From Bordetella parapertussis (GTDB taxonomy: Bacteria; Pseudomonadota; Gammaproteobacteria; Burkholderiales; Burkholderiaceae_C), in assembly GCA_945870575.1 (NCBI GenBank), contig CAMBSK010000008.1:21824-85823 (forward strand): 64,000 nucleotides of DNA, given 5' to 3'. Positions 10,875 through 21,083 of this stretch are shown one piece after another (position 1 is the stretch's first letter; each line of letters starts with the position of its first letter). The notes beneath the pieces are model-generated. The model searched no databases. It had not been told where the DNA came from and saw only the letters and a list, made by a program, of their open reading frames with translations. A program made the translations under genes and the position numbers.

Positions 10875-11180
10875 TTACCAGCTGGCTTTGGTGATGCCGG
10901 GAATATTGCCTGCGAAGGCCATTTCACGGATCTTGGCGCGACCCAAACCAAATTGACGGAAGGTGCCGCGAGGGCGACCGGTGATGGCACAACGATTGCG
11001 CTGGCGCGTTGGATTGGCATTGCGCGGCAACTTTTGCAATTCCAGACGGGCAGCGGCACGTTCTTCGTCGGTGCGCTTGAAGTCGGTTGAAATTGCTTTC
11101 AGTTCCGCGTGTTTTTTCGCGTACTTGGCGACCAGTTTGTCACGCTTGAGCTCGCGCTCGATCAAAGCTACTTTAGCCAC
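10875..11180 (-). CDS. rpsN: 30S ribosomal protein S14
   Basis: This 101-residue S14 of the long, zinc-free type has no C-x2-C pairs. It contains [23 protein letters not shown] and ends GITKASW. The start was set at a GTG (11180), which gives V-A-K-V-A-L-I-E-R and the family length, with GAGG just upstream. The frame remains open further back but without homology. It starts 8 bases after rplE. Confidence 0.95.
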   Translation of the reverse strand: MAKVALIERELKRDKLVAKYAKKHAELKAISTDFKRTDEERAAARLELQKLPRNANPTRQRNRCAITGRPRGTFRQFGLGRAKIREMAFAGNIPGITKASW

Positions 11181-11188
11181 AGGGCACC

Positions 11189-11728
11189 TCAGTTCTTGAA
11201 CGGGAAACGGAAAGCGGCGAGCAGTGCTTTGCACTCATCGTCGGTCTTGGCCGTGGTGGTGATACTGATGTTGAGACCGCGAAGGGCATCAACCTTGTCG
11301 TACTCGATCTCGGGAAAAATGATTTGCTCTTTCACGCCGATGTTGTAGTTGCCGCGACCGTCAAACGCCCGACCGGAAATACCGCGGAAGTCACGTACGC
11401 GCGGCAGAGCCACGGTGACGAAACGATCGAGAAATTCGTACATGCGCACACCGCGCAAAGTGACCATGCAACCGATGGGCTGCTGTTCGCGGATTTTGAA
11501 ACCGGCGATGGCCTTGCGGGCCTTGGTGACCACGGGTTTTTGACCAGCGATTTTGGACAGGTCGCCGACAGCGTGTTCCATGACTTTTTTGTCGGCTACC
11601 GCTTCTGACACACCCATATTCAAGGTGATCTTGGTCAGACGCGGCACTTCCATAAGAGATTTATAGCCGAACTTGGCGGTCAAATCAGGAACCACTTTTT
11701 CACGATAGTGTTGTTGGAGTCGTGCCAT
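11189..11728 (-). CDS. rplE: 50S ribosomal protein L5
   Basis: This 179-residue L5 has [21 protein letters not shown] near residue 28, the P-site-loop region, and the C-terminal [31 protein letters not shown]. The ATG at 11728 gives the usual MARLQQHY start. An ATG two codons earlier (11734) overlaps the rplX stop as ATGA and is an alternative that would couple translation. Confidence 0.97.
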   Translation of the reverse strand: MARLQQHYREKVVPDLTAKFGYKSLMEVPRLTKITLNMGVSEAVADKKVMEHAVGDLSKIAGQKPVVTKARKAIAGFKIREQQPIGCMVTLRGVRMYEFLDRFVTVALPRVRDFRGISGRAFDGRGNYNIGVKEQIIFPEIEYDKVDALRGLNISITTTAKTDDECKALLAAFRFPFKN

Positions 11729-11730
11729 GT

Positions 11731-12051
11731 TCATGCAACCTTGATAACTTCGCCGCTGGACTTGAAGATGCGAACCTTCGAACCGTCGGAATTGATCTTG
11801 ATGCCCACGCGATCGGCTTTGCCGGTGGTGGCGTTGTAAATGGCGACATTGGACTGGTGGATAGGCATGGTTTTGTCAACAATGCCACCGGTGGTGCCGG
11901 CCATGGGATTGGGTTTGGTGTGCTTTTTCACCATATTGATGCCATCGATGACAAGGTGCGAGTCGTCCTGGCGCAAGGAAATCGTGCCACGCTTGCCTTT
12001 GTCGCGACCTGTGATGACGATGATTTCATCGCCTTTGCGTAATTTGTTCAT
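11731..12051 (-). CDS. rplX: 50S ribosomal protein L24
   Basis: This 106-residue L24 starts [22 protein letters not shown] with the KOW motif and ends SGEVIKVA. L24 starts 50S assembly. It lies between rplN and rplE in the standard order, and its stop touches the rplE start region. Confidence 0.97.
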   Translation of the reverse strand: MNKLRKGDEIIVITGRDKGKRGTISLRQDDSHLVIDGINMVKKHTKPNPMAGTTGGIVDKTMPIHQSNVAIYNATTGKADRVGIKINSDGSKVRIFKSSGEVIKVA

Positions 12052-12061
12052 GGGCGGATCC

Positions 12062-12430
12062 TCAGAGAACTTCGGGTGCCAGGGAAACGATCTTCATGAA
12101 GCGCTCGGTACGCAGTTCGCGCGTGACCGGTCCGAAGATACGCGTGCCGATAGGCTCTAGTTTGGCGTTAAGCAGCACGGCGGCATTGCTGTCAAATTTG
12201 ACCAGCGAGCCATCGCCACGGCGAATACCCTTGGCGGTACGAACCACCACGGCACTGTAAATTTCGCCTTTTTTGACACGGCCGCGCGGAGCAGCCTCCT
12301 TGATGCTTACTTTGATGATGTCGCCCACGCTGGCATAACGACGCTTGGATCCGCCGAGCACCTTGATGCACAAAACGGACTTCGCACCGGTGTTGTCGGC
12401 GACTTCTAATCTGGATTCTGTCTGGATCAT
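12062..12430 (-). CDS. rplN: 50S ribosomal protein L14
   Basis: This 122-residue L14 starts [37 protein letters not shown], the invariant L14 N-terminus. The open frame continues 50 codons upstream without homology, so the ATG at 12430 was used. It is the first gene of this transcript. The next gene upstream is glpK on the opposite strand rather than rpsQ, so the S10-type cluster lies elsewhere. Confidence 0.98.
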   Translation of the reverse strand: MIQTESRLEVADNTGAKSVLCIKVLGGSKRRYASVGDIIKVSIKEAAPRGRVKKGEIYSAVVVRTAKGIRRGDGSLVKFDSNAAVLLNAKLEPIGTRIFGPVTRELRTERFMKIVSLAPEVL

Positions 12431-12579
12431 TTCTGTTTCCCAACTTGTACCGCATCTGCCCGGCCCACAATAGGCTGTTACATATGCGATCAGTCTTGGG
12501 CCCGTCATCTGCACTTCAAACCATTTGCCGTGCATTTGTTTGGGCGTGATTCCCTGCCTTTCGAAAAGCAGAGCCCGCA

Positions 12580-12608
12580 ATTATGGCATAGTTTGAAGCC
12601 GCTTTGAA
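12580..12608 (-). promoter_or_regulatory. probable sigma-70 promoter of the ribosomal operon
   Basis: Reading the minus strand, TTCAAA (12603-12608) is followed after 17 bases by CATAAT (12580-12585), then by the GC-rich discriminator TGCGGGC. A GC-rich discriminator is typical of stringently controlled ribosomal promoters. Transcription would begin near 12573, leaving an untranslated leader of about 140 bases before rplN. The boxes were judged by eye. Confidence 0.5.
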
Positions 12609-12652
12609 GAATATTCGAAGCATTTTCTGTGTTTGTACCCAAAAGAGTACTT

Positions 12653-14134
12653 ATGAAGTATTTAATAGCCTTAGACCAAGGCACTTCCAGTTCGCGCAGC
12701 CTGGTCTTCAGCGAGCATGGCGACATCATCGCCAGTGCGCAACAAGAACTGTCGCAAATTTACCCGCAGCCGGGTTGGGTGGAGCACGACCCACAAGAAA
12801 TCTGGCGCAGCCAACTGGCCACGGCCCGCCAAGCTATAGCTCAAGCAGGCATTGCCTCCACTGACATTGCCGGTGTGGGCATCACCAACCAGCGCGAAAC
12901 CACGCTGCTGTGGCGACGCGACAACGGCCAGGCCTTGCACAACGCCATCGTCTGGCAAGACCGCCGCACCGAACCCGCCTGCAAGCGCTTAAGAGAGGCC
13001 GGGCACGCGCCCTTGGTACAGCAAAAAACCGGCTTGCTGATAGACGCTTATTTTTCCGCCACCAAACTGCAATGGCTGCTCGACCATGTGCCCGGCGCGC
13101 GCGCCATGGCCGAGCGCGGCGAACTCGCCTTCGGCACCGTTGACAGTTGGCTGCTGTGGCAATTGAGCGGCGGCGCGGTGCACGCCACCGATGTCAGCAA
13201 TGCCTCGCGCACTATGTTGTTCAACATACACACCAACGACTGGGACACGGAGTTGCTGGAATTGTTCAATATCCCGCCCCGGGTTTTGCCCCGGGTGCAG
13301 CCCTCAGCCGGTCTCTTTGCTCACACACAAACCGAATGGCTGGGCGCGGCTTTGCCCGTTAGCGGTATGGCGGGCGACCAGCAAAGCGCCTTGTTCGGCC
13401 AAGGCTGTTTCAGCGCCGGTCAGGTGAAAAACACTTACGGCACCGGTTGCTTCATGCTGATGCATACCGGCGTCGAATGCCAAACCAGCCACCACGGTTT
13501 GATCACCACCAGCGCAGCGCAAACAAACGCGACGCCCGGCTATGCGTTGGAGGGAAGTGTGTTCATCGGCGGGGCGGTGGTGCAGTGGCTGCGCGACGGT
13601 TTGCGCGCGTTTGACCAAAGCGCTGATGTGCAGGCGATGGCCGAGAGCGTGCCGGACGCAGGCGGCGTGGTGCTGGTGCCTGCGTTCACCGGTTTGGGCG
13701 CGCCGTATTGGCAGGCCGATGCACGCGGCACCATGACAGGCTTGTCGCGCGGCACGACGATGGCTCATATTGCCCGCGCTGCACTGGAGAGCATCGCTTT
13801 TCAAAGCGCAGTCTTGCTGCACGCCATGAACCGGGACGCCGCACAATCGGTCACCGAGCTGCGGGTGGACGGCGGGGCCTGCGTCAACGACTTGCTGATG
13901 CAGTTTCAGGCGGATTTGTTGGGCATACCCGTGCTCAGACCGGCAGTGATTGAAACCACCGCACTTGGCGCGGCTTATCTGGCGGGTTTGGGCATCGGTA
14001 TTTACCAAAGCCCGCAGCAACTCAGCTCGCGCTGGCGGGTAGAGCGCGCCTTTGAGCCGACCATGTCGCGCGACCAAGCCGCCGCCCGGATGGCCGACTG
14101 GGACAAGGCGGTGCGCCAGACCATGGCGGCTTGA
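12653..14134 (+). CDS. glpK: glycerol kinase
   Basis: This 493-residue FGGY-family sugar kinase phosphorylates glycerol to sn-glycerol-3-phosphate in the cytoplasm. It has the N-terminal phosphate loop [11 protein letters not shown], the substrate-binding [41 protein letters not shown] and the C-terminal adenosine site [20 protein letters not shown]. The ATG at 12653 has AAAGAG upstream; the frame begins eight codons earlier at an unsupported codon. It diverges from the ribosomal operon across a 222-base gap. No glpF or glpD is adjacent. Confidence 0.96.
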   Translation: MKYLIALDQGTSSSRSLVFSEHGDIIASAQQELSQIYPQPGWVEHDPQEIWRSQLATARQAIAQAGIASTDIAGVGITNQRETTLLWRRDNGQALHNAIVWQDRRTEPACKRLREAGHAPLVQQKTGLLIDAYFSATKLQWLLDHVPGARAMAERGELAFGTVDSWLLWQLSGGAVHATDVSNASRTMLFNIHTNDWDTELLELFNIPPRVLPRVQPSAGLFAHTQTEWLGAALPVSGMAGDQQSALFGQGCFSAGQVKNTYGTGCFMLMHTGVECQTSHHGLITTSAAQTNATPGYALEGSVFIGGAVVQWLRDGLRAFDQSADVQAMAESVPDAGGVVLVPAFTGLGAPYWQADARGTMTGLSRGTTMAHIARAALESIAFQSAVLLHAMNRDAAQSVTELRVDGGACVNDLLMQFQADLLGIPVLRPAVIETTALGAAYLAGLGIGIYQSPQQLSSRWRVERAFEPTMSRDQAAARMADWDKAVRQTMAA

Positions 14135-14178
14135 TCGACAATCCCGCTGCGGCGATCTGCCGTCCACTGGCGCAGACC

Positions 14179-15012
14179 ATGACAAATTCCACTTCTTCAC
14201 TTGTGCCCATGAGCTTGATAGGCGGGGGCAATATGGCCCAGGCCTTGATCACCGGCTGGCTTAAACAAGGCATGAACCCGTCTCAGATCCATGTGGTGGA
14301 TCCGCTGGCCGCCACCCGTGCGCATTTGCAACACAGCTTGGGGGTGAATTGCCACGAACACGCGGGCCCCGCTCTGAGGGCATCGCAACTCGTGGTCTGG
14401 GCGGTCAAACCACAGGTTTTCCAGGAAGTGGCCCAGCCCTTGGCCGGCTTGTTTGCTCAGGCCCTGCACCTGAGTGTGGCCGCCGGGGTGCGCAGCGACA
14501 GCATTTGCCGCTGGCTGGGCACAAAGCGCGTGGTGCGGGCCATGCCAAATACACCGGCACTGGTCGGTTTGGGACAGACCGGCTTGTTTGCCCGCAGCGG
14601 CGTGACACCCGCCGAACGCGATCAAGTGCAGGCGCTGATGCAGGCCGTCGGGCAGTCGGTCTGGGTTGAGACCGAGGATTTGCTGGACGCGGTGACCGCG
14701 GTGTCGGGCTCCGGGCCGGCCTATGTGTTTTTCTTTATCGAAGCCATGGTTCAAGCCGGGGTGAATATGGGGCTGAGCGCTGAGCAGGCTCACCAACTCG
14801 CGGCGGGCACCTTTGTCGGCGCGTCCGAACTCGCCCGCAGCAGCAAAGAATCGCCTGCGGTATTGCGCGAACGCGTGACTTCTAAAGGGGGCACCACCTA
14901 TGCCGCCATCACCCGCATGCAGGCCGACGGCCTCAATGGCTTGATTGAACAGGCAATGCGTTCGGCGCAACAGCGCGCAGTGGAGCTCGGCGACTCGCTT
15001 GACGGTGAATAA
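14179..15012 (+). CDS. proC: pyrroline-5-carboxylate reductase
   Basis: This enzyme of about 277 residues performs the last step of proline synthesis, NAD(P)H reduction of 1-pyrroline-5-carboxylate. The Rossmann motif LIGGGNMAQALITGW is near the N-terminus. AMPNTPALVGLGQTGLFA and the P5CR signature AVSGSGPAYVFFFIEAM, then KGGTTYAAI near the end, are all present. The start is uncertain. The ATG at 14179 has a weak ribosome-binding site, and an ATG ten codons later (14209) would give a more typical length. It follows glpK closely. Confidence 0.93.
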   Translation: MTNSTSSLVPMSLIGGGNMAQALITGWLKQGMNPSQIHVVDPLAATRAHLQHSLGVNCHEHAGPALRASQLVVWAVKPQVFQEVAQPLAGLFAQALHLSVAAGVRSDSICRWLGTKRVVRAMPNTPALVGLGQTGLFARSGVTPAERDQVQALMQAVGQSVWVETEDLLDAVTAVSGSGPAYVFFFIEAMVQAGVNMGLSAEQAHQLAAGTFVGASELARSSKESPAVLRERVTSKGGTTYAAITRMQADGLNGLIEQAMRSAQQRAVELGDSLDGE

Positions 15013-15080
15013 GTCCCTGCTTAAACATTTCTATTGGTGCCACAGTAGGTTGTCCTGGTTTTTAGACAAGGCCAGAAACC

Positions 15081-15209
15081 ATGAAAACACTTTTGCTCAC
15101 AATGACTTCCGGGCTTGCCTGTATGTCCGCACCTTCACAAGCCGCAGAACATTGCGTGGCTTTCAAGCTTGCAAATGCAAGCCCCAGGCGATACCGGCGA
15201 ACACCGTAG
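15081..15209 (+). other. short orphan frame with a signal-peptide-like start
   Basis: Between proC and ubiA, an ATG opens a 42-codon frame beginning MKTLLLTMTSGLACMSAPS and continuing QAAEHC. It looks like a Sec signal peptide with an AxA cleavage site, followed by only a short mature part. It then runs into the ubiA 3' end on the opposite strand. It may be the severed 5' end of an exported-protein gene, or chance. Nothing else supports expression. Confidence 0.25.
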
Positions 15210-16044
15210 CGCCCAGCCAGTGGTTCAGCTTGAATGCGCGAAAACAGCCGTCGCGCTCGCGCTTGTAAATCATGCCGAAATGCCAGAACGCCTGCACCGC
15301 GCCGATTTCAATCGAAAACCATTGCGGCCAACCCAGATTCCGGTGTTTGAGCAGCAACAACATGCCCAGCAAATACACCGCATAAAACGCCATGACCGCT
15401 GCCACGTCGTATTTGCCGAGCGTGATCGCCGAGGTTTTCATGCCTATGCGCAGATCATCATCCCGGTCGACCATGGCGTATTCGGTGTCATAGGCCAACA
15501 CCCAAAACATATTGATAGCCAACAAGCCCCAGGCCAGCGGCGGCACCGCCTGCCAGACGCCCATGGGCGTGAGCGGCCCGCCGTTGACAGCGGCAAACGC
15601 CATCGGAATGCCAAAGCTAAAAGCAATACCCAACACCGCCTGCGGCATGGCAACAAAGCGTTTGGCAAACGGATAGGCCAGGGTCACGGCCAATGCGGCG
15701 AACGACCAGACCACAGCCACCGCATTGGTGGTCAGCACCAAACCAAAGGCACACAGCGCCAGCACTGCACCCGCGGTTAACGCCTGACGCACAGATAAAG
15801 CGCCAGAGGTGACCGGGCGGTTGGCGGTGCGCTTGACGTGTTTGTCAAACTCGCGGTCCGCCACGTCGTTGACGCAACAACCGGCGCTGCGCATGAGCAC
15901 CGTGCCCAGCACAAACACGATGAGCAAATGCCAGCCTGGAAAACCACCCGCCGCCAGCCACAAGGCACTCAAACTCGGCCACAACAACAGCAACCAACCG
16001 GCGGGGCGGTTCCAGCGGATCAGATTTAAGTAATGCTTGATCAT
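15163..16044 (-). CDS. ubiA: 4-hydroxybenzoate polyprenyltransferase
   Basis: This 293-residue integral membrane prenyltransferase attaches the polyprenyl tail to 4-hydroxybenzoate in ubiquinone synthesis. The first aspartate-rich Mg-diphosphate site is NDVADREFD (N59, D60, D63, D67), followed by [14 protein letters not shown]. The second is near residue 190 ([13 protein letters not shown]). About eight to nine hydrophobic helices surround them. Its ATG overlaps the oxyR stop by 4 bases (ATGA), so it is coupled to oxyR, a common Burkholderiales arrangement. Confidence 0.96.
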   Translation of the reverse strand: MIKHYLNLIRWNRPAGWLLLLWPSLSALWLAAGGFPGWHLLIVFVLGTVLMRSAGCCVNDVADREFDKHVKRTANRPVTSGALSVRQALTAGAVLALCAFGLVLTTNAVAVVWSFAALAVTLAYPFAKRFVAMPQAVLGIAFSFGIPMAFAAVNGGPLTPMGVWQAVPPLAWGLLAINMFWVLAYDTEYAMVDRDDDLRIGMKTSAITLGKYDVAAVMAFYAVYLLGMLLLLKHRNLGWPQWFSIEIGAVQAFWHFGMIYKRERDGCFRAFKLNHWLGATVFAGIAWGLHLQA

Positions 16045-17003
16045 GACAACCGGGTCACGCCGGGCAACTCGCTGGCCACGATGGCGTTACGCAAAGCGGC
16101 GATGGCTTCGTAACGCGTGAAACTGCGTCGCCAGGCCAGCACCACACGGCGCGTTGGCGGTGCGTCATTGCCCTCGACAATAGGCAGATAGCGCACATAG
16201 GTGTCCAGCGATTTTTTCTTTTTACCCGTAGACAACAAGGCATCTTTAGGCACGCTAAGCCTGGGCACCACGGTCACGCCCATGCCTGCCGCCACCATGT
16301 GTTTGATGGTTTCCAGCGACGAGCCTTCAAAGCTTTTGCGAATGCCTTCGGTGTCGTTGGAAAAGCGCGCAAATTCGGGACAGACTTCAAGCACATGGTC
16401 GCGGAAACAATGGCCATTGCCCAGCAGCAACATGGTCTCGGCCTTCAACTCGGTGGCGCTGATGGAGTTGCGCGATGCGAGTGGGTGGTTGCTGGGCAGC
16501 GCAGCCATGAACGGTTCGTCATACAACGGTGCAATAGCCAAGCCGGTGTCGGGGAAAGGCTCGGCCATGATGGCGCAATCTATCTCGCCGGTGCGCAGCA
16601 TCTCAAGCAATTTCACAGTGAAATTTTCTTGCAACATCAGCGGCATTTGCGGCGACATGTCGATGCTGTGACGCACCAACTCAGGCAGCAAATAAGGCGC
16701 GATGGTGTAGATCACGCCCAAGCGCAAGGGGCCAGCCAACGGGTCTTTGCCGCGCTTGGCAATCTCTTTGATGTTGGCCGCTTGCTCGAGCACGCTTTGC
16801 GCTTGGCGGATGATGTCTTCGCCCAAGGGCGTCACCGCCACTTCATTGGCGCTGCGCTCAAACAACTTGACCTGCAATTCCTCTTCCAAATTTTTGATGC
16901 CCACCGACAGCGTGGGCTGGGACACAAAGCAGGCTTCGGCAGCGCGGCCGAAATGCTTTTCGCGTGCCACGGCAACGATGTACTTCAGTTCGGTCAGGGT
17001 CAT
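16041..17003 (-). CDS. oxyR: hydrogen-peroxide-sensing LysR regulator OxyR
   Basis: This 320-residue LysR-type activator has an N-terminal winged helix-turn-helix ([21 protein letters not shown]). The peroxide-sensing pair falls at C199 and C208 ([16 protein letters not shown]), exactly the positions known in E. coli OxyR. That makes OxyR much more likely than another LysR member. Translation was started at the ATG at 17003, 8 bases after the recG stop, giving [21 protein letters not shown]. It sits between recG and ubiA in one operon. Confidence 0.95.
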   Translation of the reverse strand: MTLTELKYIVAVAREKHFGRAAEACFVSQPTLSVGIKNLEEELQVKLFERSANEVAVTPLGEDIIRQAQSVLEQAANIKEIAKRGKDPLAGPLRLGVIYTIAPYLLPELVRHSIDMSPQMPLMLQENFTVKLLEMLRTGEIDCAIMAEPFPDTGLAIAPLYDEPFMAALPSNHPLASRNSISATELKAETMLLLGNGHCFRDHVLEVCPEFARFSNDTEGIRKSFEGSSLETIKHMVAAGMGVTVVPRLSVPKDALLSTGKKKKSLDTYVRYLPIVEGNDAPPTRRVVLAWRRSFTRYEAIAALRNAIVASELPGVTRLS

Positions 17004-17010
17004 GGTGAGT

Positions 17011-19140
17011 TCAGGCTTTGAGAAAGTCGGATTTTCCACCTAACCAGCGTTCCACGTGCCGAGCCGCATTTGGCGGGTACTGGTCCAGCATCACAGGTGC
17101 CAGTTGCTGCGCCCATTGCAGCAAATCGCCGTCCACCGCCAAATCGGCAAACCGCAACATGGCCGCGCCGCTTTGGCGTGAACCCAAGAACTCGCCCGGG
17201 CCGCGAATCTCCAAATCCCGTCTGGCAATTTCAAATCCGTCGTTGGTGTCGGCCATGGCCCGCAAGCGGGCCCGCGCCGTGTCACTGAGCCGCCCGTGTT
17301 CGCCCAGCGAATACAAGAGCACGCAAGCAGACGCCGCCGATCCGCGCCCGACCCGCCCGCGCAACTGGTGCAACTGGCTCAAGCCGAAACGCTCGGCATG
17401 CTCGATCACCATCAGCGAGGCATTCGGCACATCCACACCCACCTCGATCACCGTGGTGCTGACCAACACGCCCATTTGGCCTTGCACGAACAATGACATG
17501 ACGGCTTTTTTCTCGGCCTGCGGCATGCGCGAATGCAGCAAACCGACCATGACACCGGGCAAGGCGTTGCACAGGTCTTGGTGCGTGTCGGTGGCATTGC
17601 GCAAATCCAGCGCTTCGCTTTCTTCAATTAACGGACACACCCAGTAAATCTGTCTGCCTTCGGTCAATTGCGCGCGTATGCGTTCGATGATTTCATCCCG
17701 CCGTATCTCGGCCACGAGTTTGGTGACGATGGGCGTGCGCCCGGGTGGTAATTCGTCGATGGTGGACACATCCAAATCGGCGTAGTAGCTCATGGCAAGC
17801 GTGCGCGGAATAGGCGTGGCGCTCATCATCAGCAAATGCGGTTCTTGCGGCGTGCCCTCGCTGTGTTCGCCAAAGGTTTCTGCATCCGACAGCTTTTGCC
17901 GCAGCGCCAAGCGTTGCGCCACACCAAAGCGGTGTTGCTCGTCAATGATGGCCAAGCCCAGCGCTTTGAAATGCACTTTGTCTTGAATGACTGCGTGCGT
18001 GCCGACGACGAGCGCCGCCTCGCCGCTGTCCACCAGCGCCAGCATGGCGTCGCGTTCTTTTTTCTTTTGGCTGCCGGTCAGCCAAGCCACTTGCAAACCC
18101 AGCGGCTGCAACACCGGCGCCAGCCAACCCACCAATTTGGCGAAATGCTGCTCGGCCAATATTTCAGTCGGTGCCATCAACGCGCATTGCCAACCGGCGT
18201 CTATGCATTGGGCTGCGGCTAGAGCAGCCACCACGGTTTTGCCCGAGCCCACATCGCCCTGCAACAAACGGTGCATGGGCACGGCGCGCGCCACATCGCC
18301 TGCGATTTCATTCACCACCCGGGTTTGCGCGCCGGTCAATTTGAAAGGCAACACGGCTTGCAACTGCGCCAACACGCCGTCTGTTTGAGTGCTGTGCGCC
18401 AGCACCGGCGCATTCAACAACTGGCGCTCACGCTTGGCCTGCAATTGCGACAGTTGTTGCGCCAGCAGTTCCTCGGCTTTCAGACGTTGCCATGCCGGGT
18501 GGCTGCGGTCTTCCAATTCGCCCAGCGACACATCCGGCGACGGGTGGTGCAAAAACTGCAAGCTCTCGCGCAAGCCCCAGGCGTGGGGCGGTAAATGGTT
18601 TTGCGGAATCGTCTCGGTGAATGCGTCGCTTTGCAAAGCGCGCGCCAAACCGCCCAACACGGCTTTGCGCAAATAGGCTTGCGGCAATTCGGCAGTGCTG
18701 GGGTACACCGGTGTGAGCGCGGCGGCCAAGGGCGAACCGGCGGCTTGCACCGTCGGGTGCATCATGGTGTAGCCCATGAAGCCGCCACGCAACTCGCCAC
18801 GCAAACGCACTTTGCGCCCGACCTCCAAGGCCTTTTGCATGTTCGGGTAGAAATTGAAAAAACGCAGCGTGCAGATATCGCTGCCGTCCGTCACCACCGC
18901 TTGCAATTGGCGGCGCGGTTTGAACACCACCTGACAGCTTTGCACCACGGCTTCAAATTGCAAGGTGTCACCGTCCCGCGCTGAGCTGAGTTTGCCCAAG
19001 CGGGTTTCGTCTTCGTAACGCATGGGCAAATGCAAAGCCATGTCCACCGGGCGCAGCAAGCCCATTTTGCGCAAGGCTTTTTGCGGCATGGACAGCGGTT
19101 TGCGCTCTGTGCTGGTGACGGGTGGCTGATCGGCGGGCAT
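17011..19140 (-). CDS. recG: ATP-dependent DNA helicase RecG
   Basis: This 709-residue superfamily 2 helicase reverses stalled forks and branch-migrates Holliday junctions. An N-terminal wedge/OB domain is followed by Walker A GDVGSGKTVVAALAA, the DEQH box IIDEQHRFGVAQR, the motif TATPIPRTLAM-like segment SATPIPRTLAMSYYADLDVS, and motif VI HQLRGRVGRG. The ATG at 19140 was chosen because the open frame beyond it overlaps the neighbouring gene without homology. It heads a recG-oxyR-ubiA operon. Confidence 0.96.
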   Translation of the reverse strand: MPADQPPVTSTERKPLSMPQKALRKMGLLRPVDMALHLPMRYEDETRLGKLSSARDGDTLQFEAVVQSCQVVFKPRRQLQAVVTDGSDICTLRFFNFYPNMQKALEVGRKVRLRGELRGGFMGYTMMHPTVQAAGSPLAAALTPVYPSTAELPQAYLRKAVLGGLARALQSDAFTETIPQNHLPPHAWGLRESLQFLHHPSPDVSLGELEDRSHPAWQRLKAEELLAQQLSQLQAKRERQLLNAPVLAHSTQTDGVLAQLQAVLPFKLTGAQTRVVNEIAGDVARAVPMHRLLQGDVGSGKTVVAALAAAQCIDAGWQCALMAPTEILAEQHFAKLVGWLAPVLQPLGLQVAWLTGSQKKKERDAMLALVDSGEAALVVGTHAVIQDKVHFKALGLAIIDEQHRFGVAQRLALRQKLSDAETFGEHSEGTPQEPHLLMMSATPIPRTLAMSYYADLDVSTIDELPPGRTPIVTKLVAEIRRDEIIERIRAQLTEGRQIYWVCPLIEESEALDLRNATDTHQDLCNALPGVMVGLLHSRMPQAEKKAVMSLFVQGQMGVLVSTTVIEVGVDVPNASLMVIEHAERFGLSQLHQLRGRVGRGSAASACVLLYSLGEHGRLSDTARARLRAMADTNDGFEIARRDLEIRGPGEFLGSRQSGAAMLRFADLAVDGDLLQWAQQLAPVMLDQYPPNAARHVERWLGGKSDFLKA

Positions 19141-19168
19141 GTGGGGGCGATTGTGCCTGTTGACCGTC

Positions 19169-20089
19169 TTATGCCAATGGCAAAGCTTGCACCACACAAC
19201 GGGCCGCGGCCAGATCCCATCCGGCCCAACCGCAGCTTTTGAAAAACACCGGTCCTTTGTGTGTGTCCACCACGGATGCCAGACCACGCGCCAGGTCTTG
19301 CAAAGAGGCAAAACGCGCCACATCCAAACCGGCTTGCAGCAAATCACCGGCTTCATGGTCTGCGTCGCGCGTATCAACCACAATGCGCCCGTGCTGCGCC
19401 ATGTGCAGACACACCTCGGGCGACCACTCGACCATGCGCGGACTGAACGCGCCCACGGCGCACACGAACGCGTCGTCTCTGGGACGGGCCCGCATGGCGA
19501 TGTGCTGCGCACTGGTCGCCGTCACCACCAAACTGCATTCGGCCAGTGCGTCATCGGCGTTGTCCACCACTTGCGCTTGTAGACCTAAGCTGATGGCGTA
19601 TTGCACCAATGCGTCTGCGCTGGCACGGCTGCGCGATGCCACCCTCACTTCTTTCACGCGCAGGCCTTGGGCGAATGCTTCCAAGTGCGAGCGCCCTTGC
19701 ACACCGGCACCGACGATCAGCAACTTGCCATTCGGCTTGGGCGCTAGCAGTTGCGCGGCCAGCAAAGACACGGCAGCGGTGCGCCGCGCCGTCACCGTCG
19801 GGCCGTCAAGCACACACAAGCGTCGGCCATTGACTGCATCAAACACCACCACATCGCCTTGAATCGCGGGCAGGTGCCGCGCCGGGTTGTCAGCGACAAA
19901 GGTGATCAATTTGGTGATGGCCAGGCGGTTGTCAGAAGCCGGCATGACAAACAAACTGCTGGTGTCCGACAAGCTATGCACCAGACGCGACGGTACTTTC
20001 ACTGAACCATCCAACAGCAAAGTATGTATGGCTTCAGCCAATAGCGAATAAGGCAGCGCGGCGGCGGTTTGTTCAGCGTTGAAAATCAT
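19169..20089 (-). CDS. ornithine cyclodeaminase / mu-crystallin family protein
   Basis: This 306-residue NAD(P)-binding protein of the ornithine-cyclodeaminase/mu-crystallin family has a Rossmann glycine motif VGAGVQGRSHLEAF near residue 130. PSRLVHSL, FVMPASDN and KLITFVADNP are in the N-terminal substrate domain, and TATSAQHI lies after the Rossmann fold. Relatives include delta-1-piperideine/pyrroline-2-carboxylate reductases, which would fit an imine-reducing role near proC. The exact reaction cannot be read from sequence. It precedes recG on the same strand with a 28-base gap. Confidence 0.85.
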   Translation of the reverse strand: MIFNAEQTAAALPYSLLAEAIHTLLLDGSVKVPSRLVHSLSDTSSLFVMPASDNRLAITKLITFVADNPARHLPAIQGDVVVFDAVNGRRLCVLDGPTVTARRTAAVSLLAAQLLAPKPNGKLLIVGAGVQGRSHLEAFAQGLRVKEVRVASRSRASADALVQYAISLGLQAQVVDNADDALAECSLVVTATSAQHIAMRARPRDDAFVCAVGAFSPRMVEWSPEVCLHMAQHGRIVVDTRDADHEAGDLLQAGLDVARFASLQDLARGLASVVDTHKGPVFFKSCGWAGWDLAAARCVVQALPLA

Positions 20090-20156
20090 ATGGCTTGCAT
20101 TGTCGCCATGCGGCCAGGGCGCAAACGCCTACTGGTTTTAAGCGAGGCGCGCAGAC

Positions 20157-20963
20157 TCAAGCTAAGGCAGTCGGCGCCACATCCAACCTGACCGCAATGC
20201 CTTGCAGTTCAGGCGTAGGCGCGGGGTAATAGTCCATGACCAGCGGGTCGTGGCCGGGAATCACATGGTCGGGTGAATCGGCCAATTCATTGATGGTGCG
20301 GTAAGCGTTCAGCATGTCGCCCAGATTGAACGCAATGCTGAAGAAGCGCTGGCTGCGTATGTGTTCGTAGTAATGGCTGGCGTCAGATGCCAGCACCACC
20401 CAGCCGCGGGCGGTGTTGACTCGCACGCATTGCAAACCGTCGGTGTGACCGCCGACATGGTGCAAAGACAAGCCGGGGGCCAGTTCATGCGTGCCTTTGT
20501 TAAAACACACCCTGTCTTTGTAAACCAGCTTGACCATGGCGGCCACGTCATCGCCTTCGTAGCCGTGGCGCATGTAGTGGTTGCACATGTGCCGACCCGT
20601 GGCAAAACTCATCTCTGCATCCTGCAAATGGAAATTCGCACGGGGAAAATCATCAAAGCCGCCGACATGGTCATAGTGCATGTGGGTCAAGACCACGTCG
20701 CGTACCTCGGCCGGATTGACACCAAGCAGCGCCAGTCCGGCGCTTGGGCGTATCAAAAGTTCACGCTGGCGCTTGATGGCCATCTCCGGCAAAAACCCGG
20801 TGTCTATGACGACGGTCCGGTGGCTGTTGCGCGCCACCCAGACAAAATAATCCATGCGCATGGCTTCGTCGTGCGGGTCGCCGCCGATAAAATGGTCACG
20901 CCGCGCACCCACCCGCGTGGCATAACGGATGGCAAACACTTCGTAAGTTTCCAAGCCAGGCAT
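20157..20963 (-). CDS. metallo-beta-lactamase-fold hydrolase (AHL-lactonase-like)
   Basis: This protein of about 268 residues has the metal-binding motif HxHxDH in LTHMHYDHVGG, a later His in HHVGGHTDG, Asp in LASDASHYYEH, and His in VIPGHDPLV. Together they make a dinuclear zinc site of the glyoxalase II/N-acyl-homoserine-lactonase class. The ATG at 20963 has GAGGA four bases upstream and was preferred over the longer frame. It diverges from the PanB-like gene. Lactonase activity is only one possibility for this fold. Confidence 0.85.
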   Translation of the reverse strand: MPGLETYEVFAIRYATRVGARRDHFIGGDPHDEAMRMDYFVWVARNSHRTVVIDTGFLPEMAIKRQRELLIRPSAGLALLGVNPAEVRDVVLTHMHYDHVGGFDDFPRANFHLQDAEMSFATGRHMCNHYMRHGYEGDDVAAMVKLVYKDRVCFNKGTHELAPGLSLHHVGGHTDGLQCVRVNTARGWVVLASDASHYYEHIRSQRFFSIAFNLGDMLNAYRTINELADSPDHVIPGHDPLVMDYYPAPTPELQGIAVRLDVAPTALA

Positions 20964-21083
20964 ACGTTCCTCGTTGTAAGCAGTGATGTTTGCACTGTAT
21001 CTGCTGAAGAGCCACCCTGACCCCGAGCTTTCCATCTAGCCGCAAACAACTTACTATGCGGGTTGAACGAACCGGAGAACACC

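Noticed and set aside
13304..14200. A 298-codon minus-strand frame opposite glpK and proC
   Set aside because: It has no recognisable protein features and fully overlaps glpK, whose domain motifs are complete.
17003..17039. Extended oxyR start (MENPTFSKPEL)
   Set aside because: It overlaps the recG end and is not part of the LysR domain. The ATG at 17003 gives the C199/C208 numbering of OxyR.
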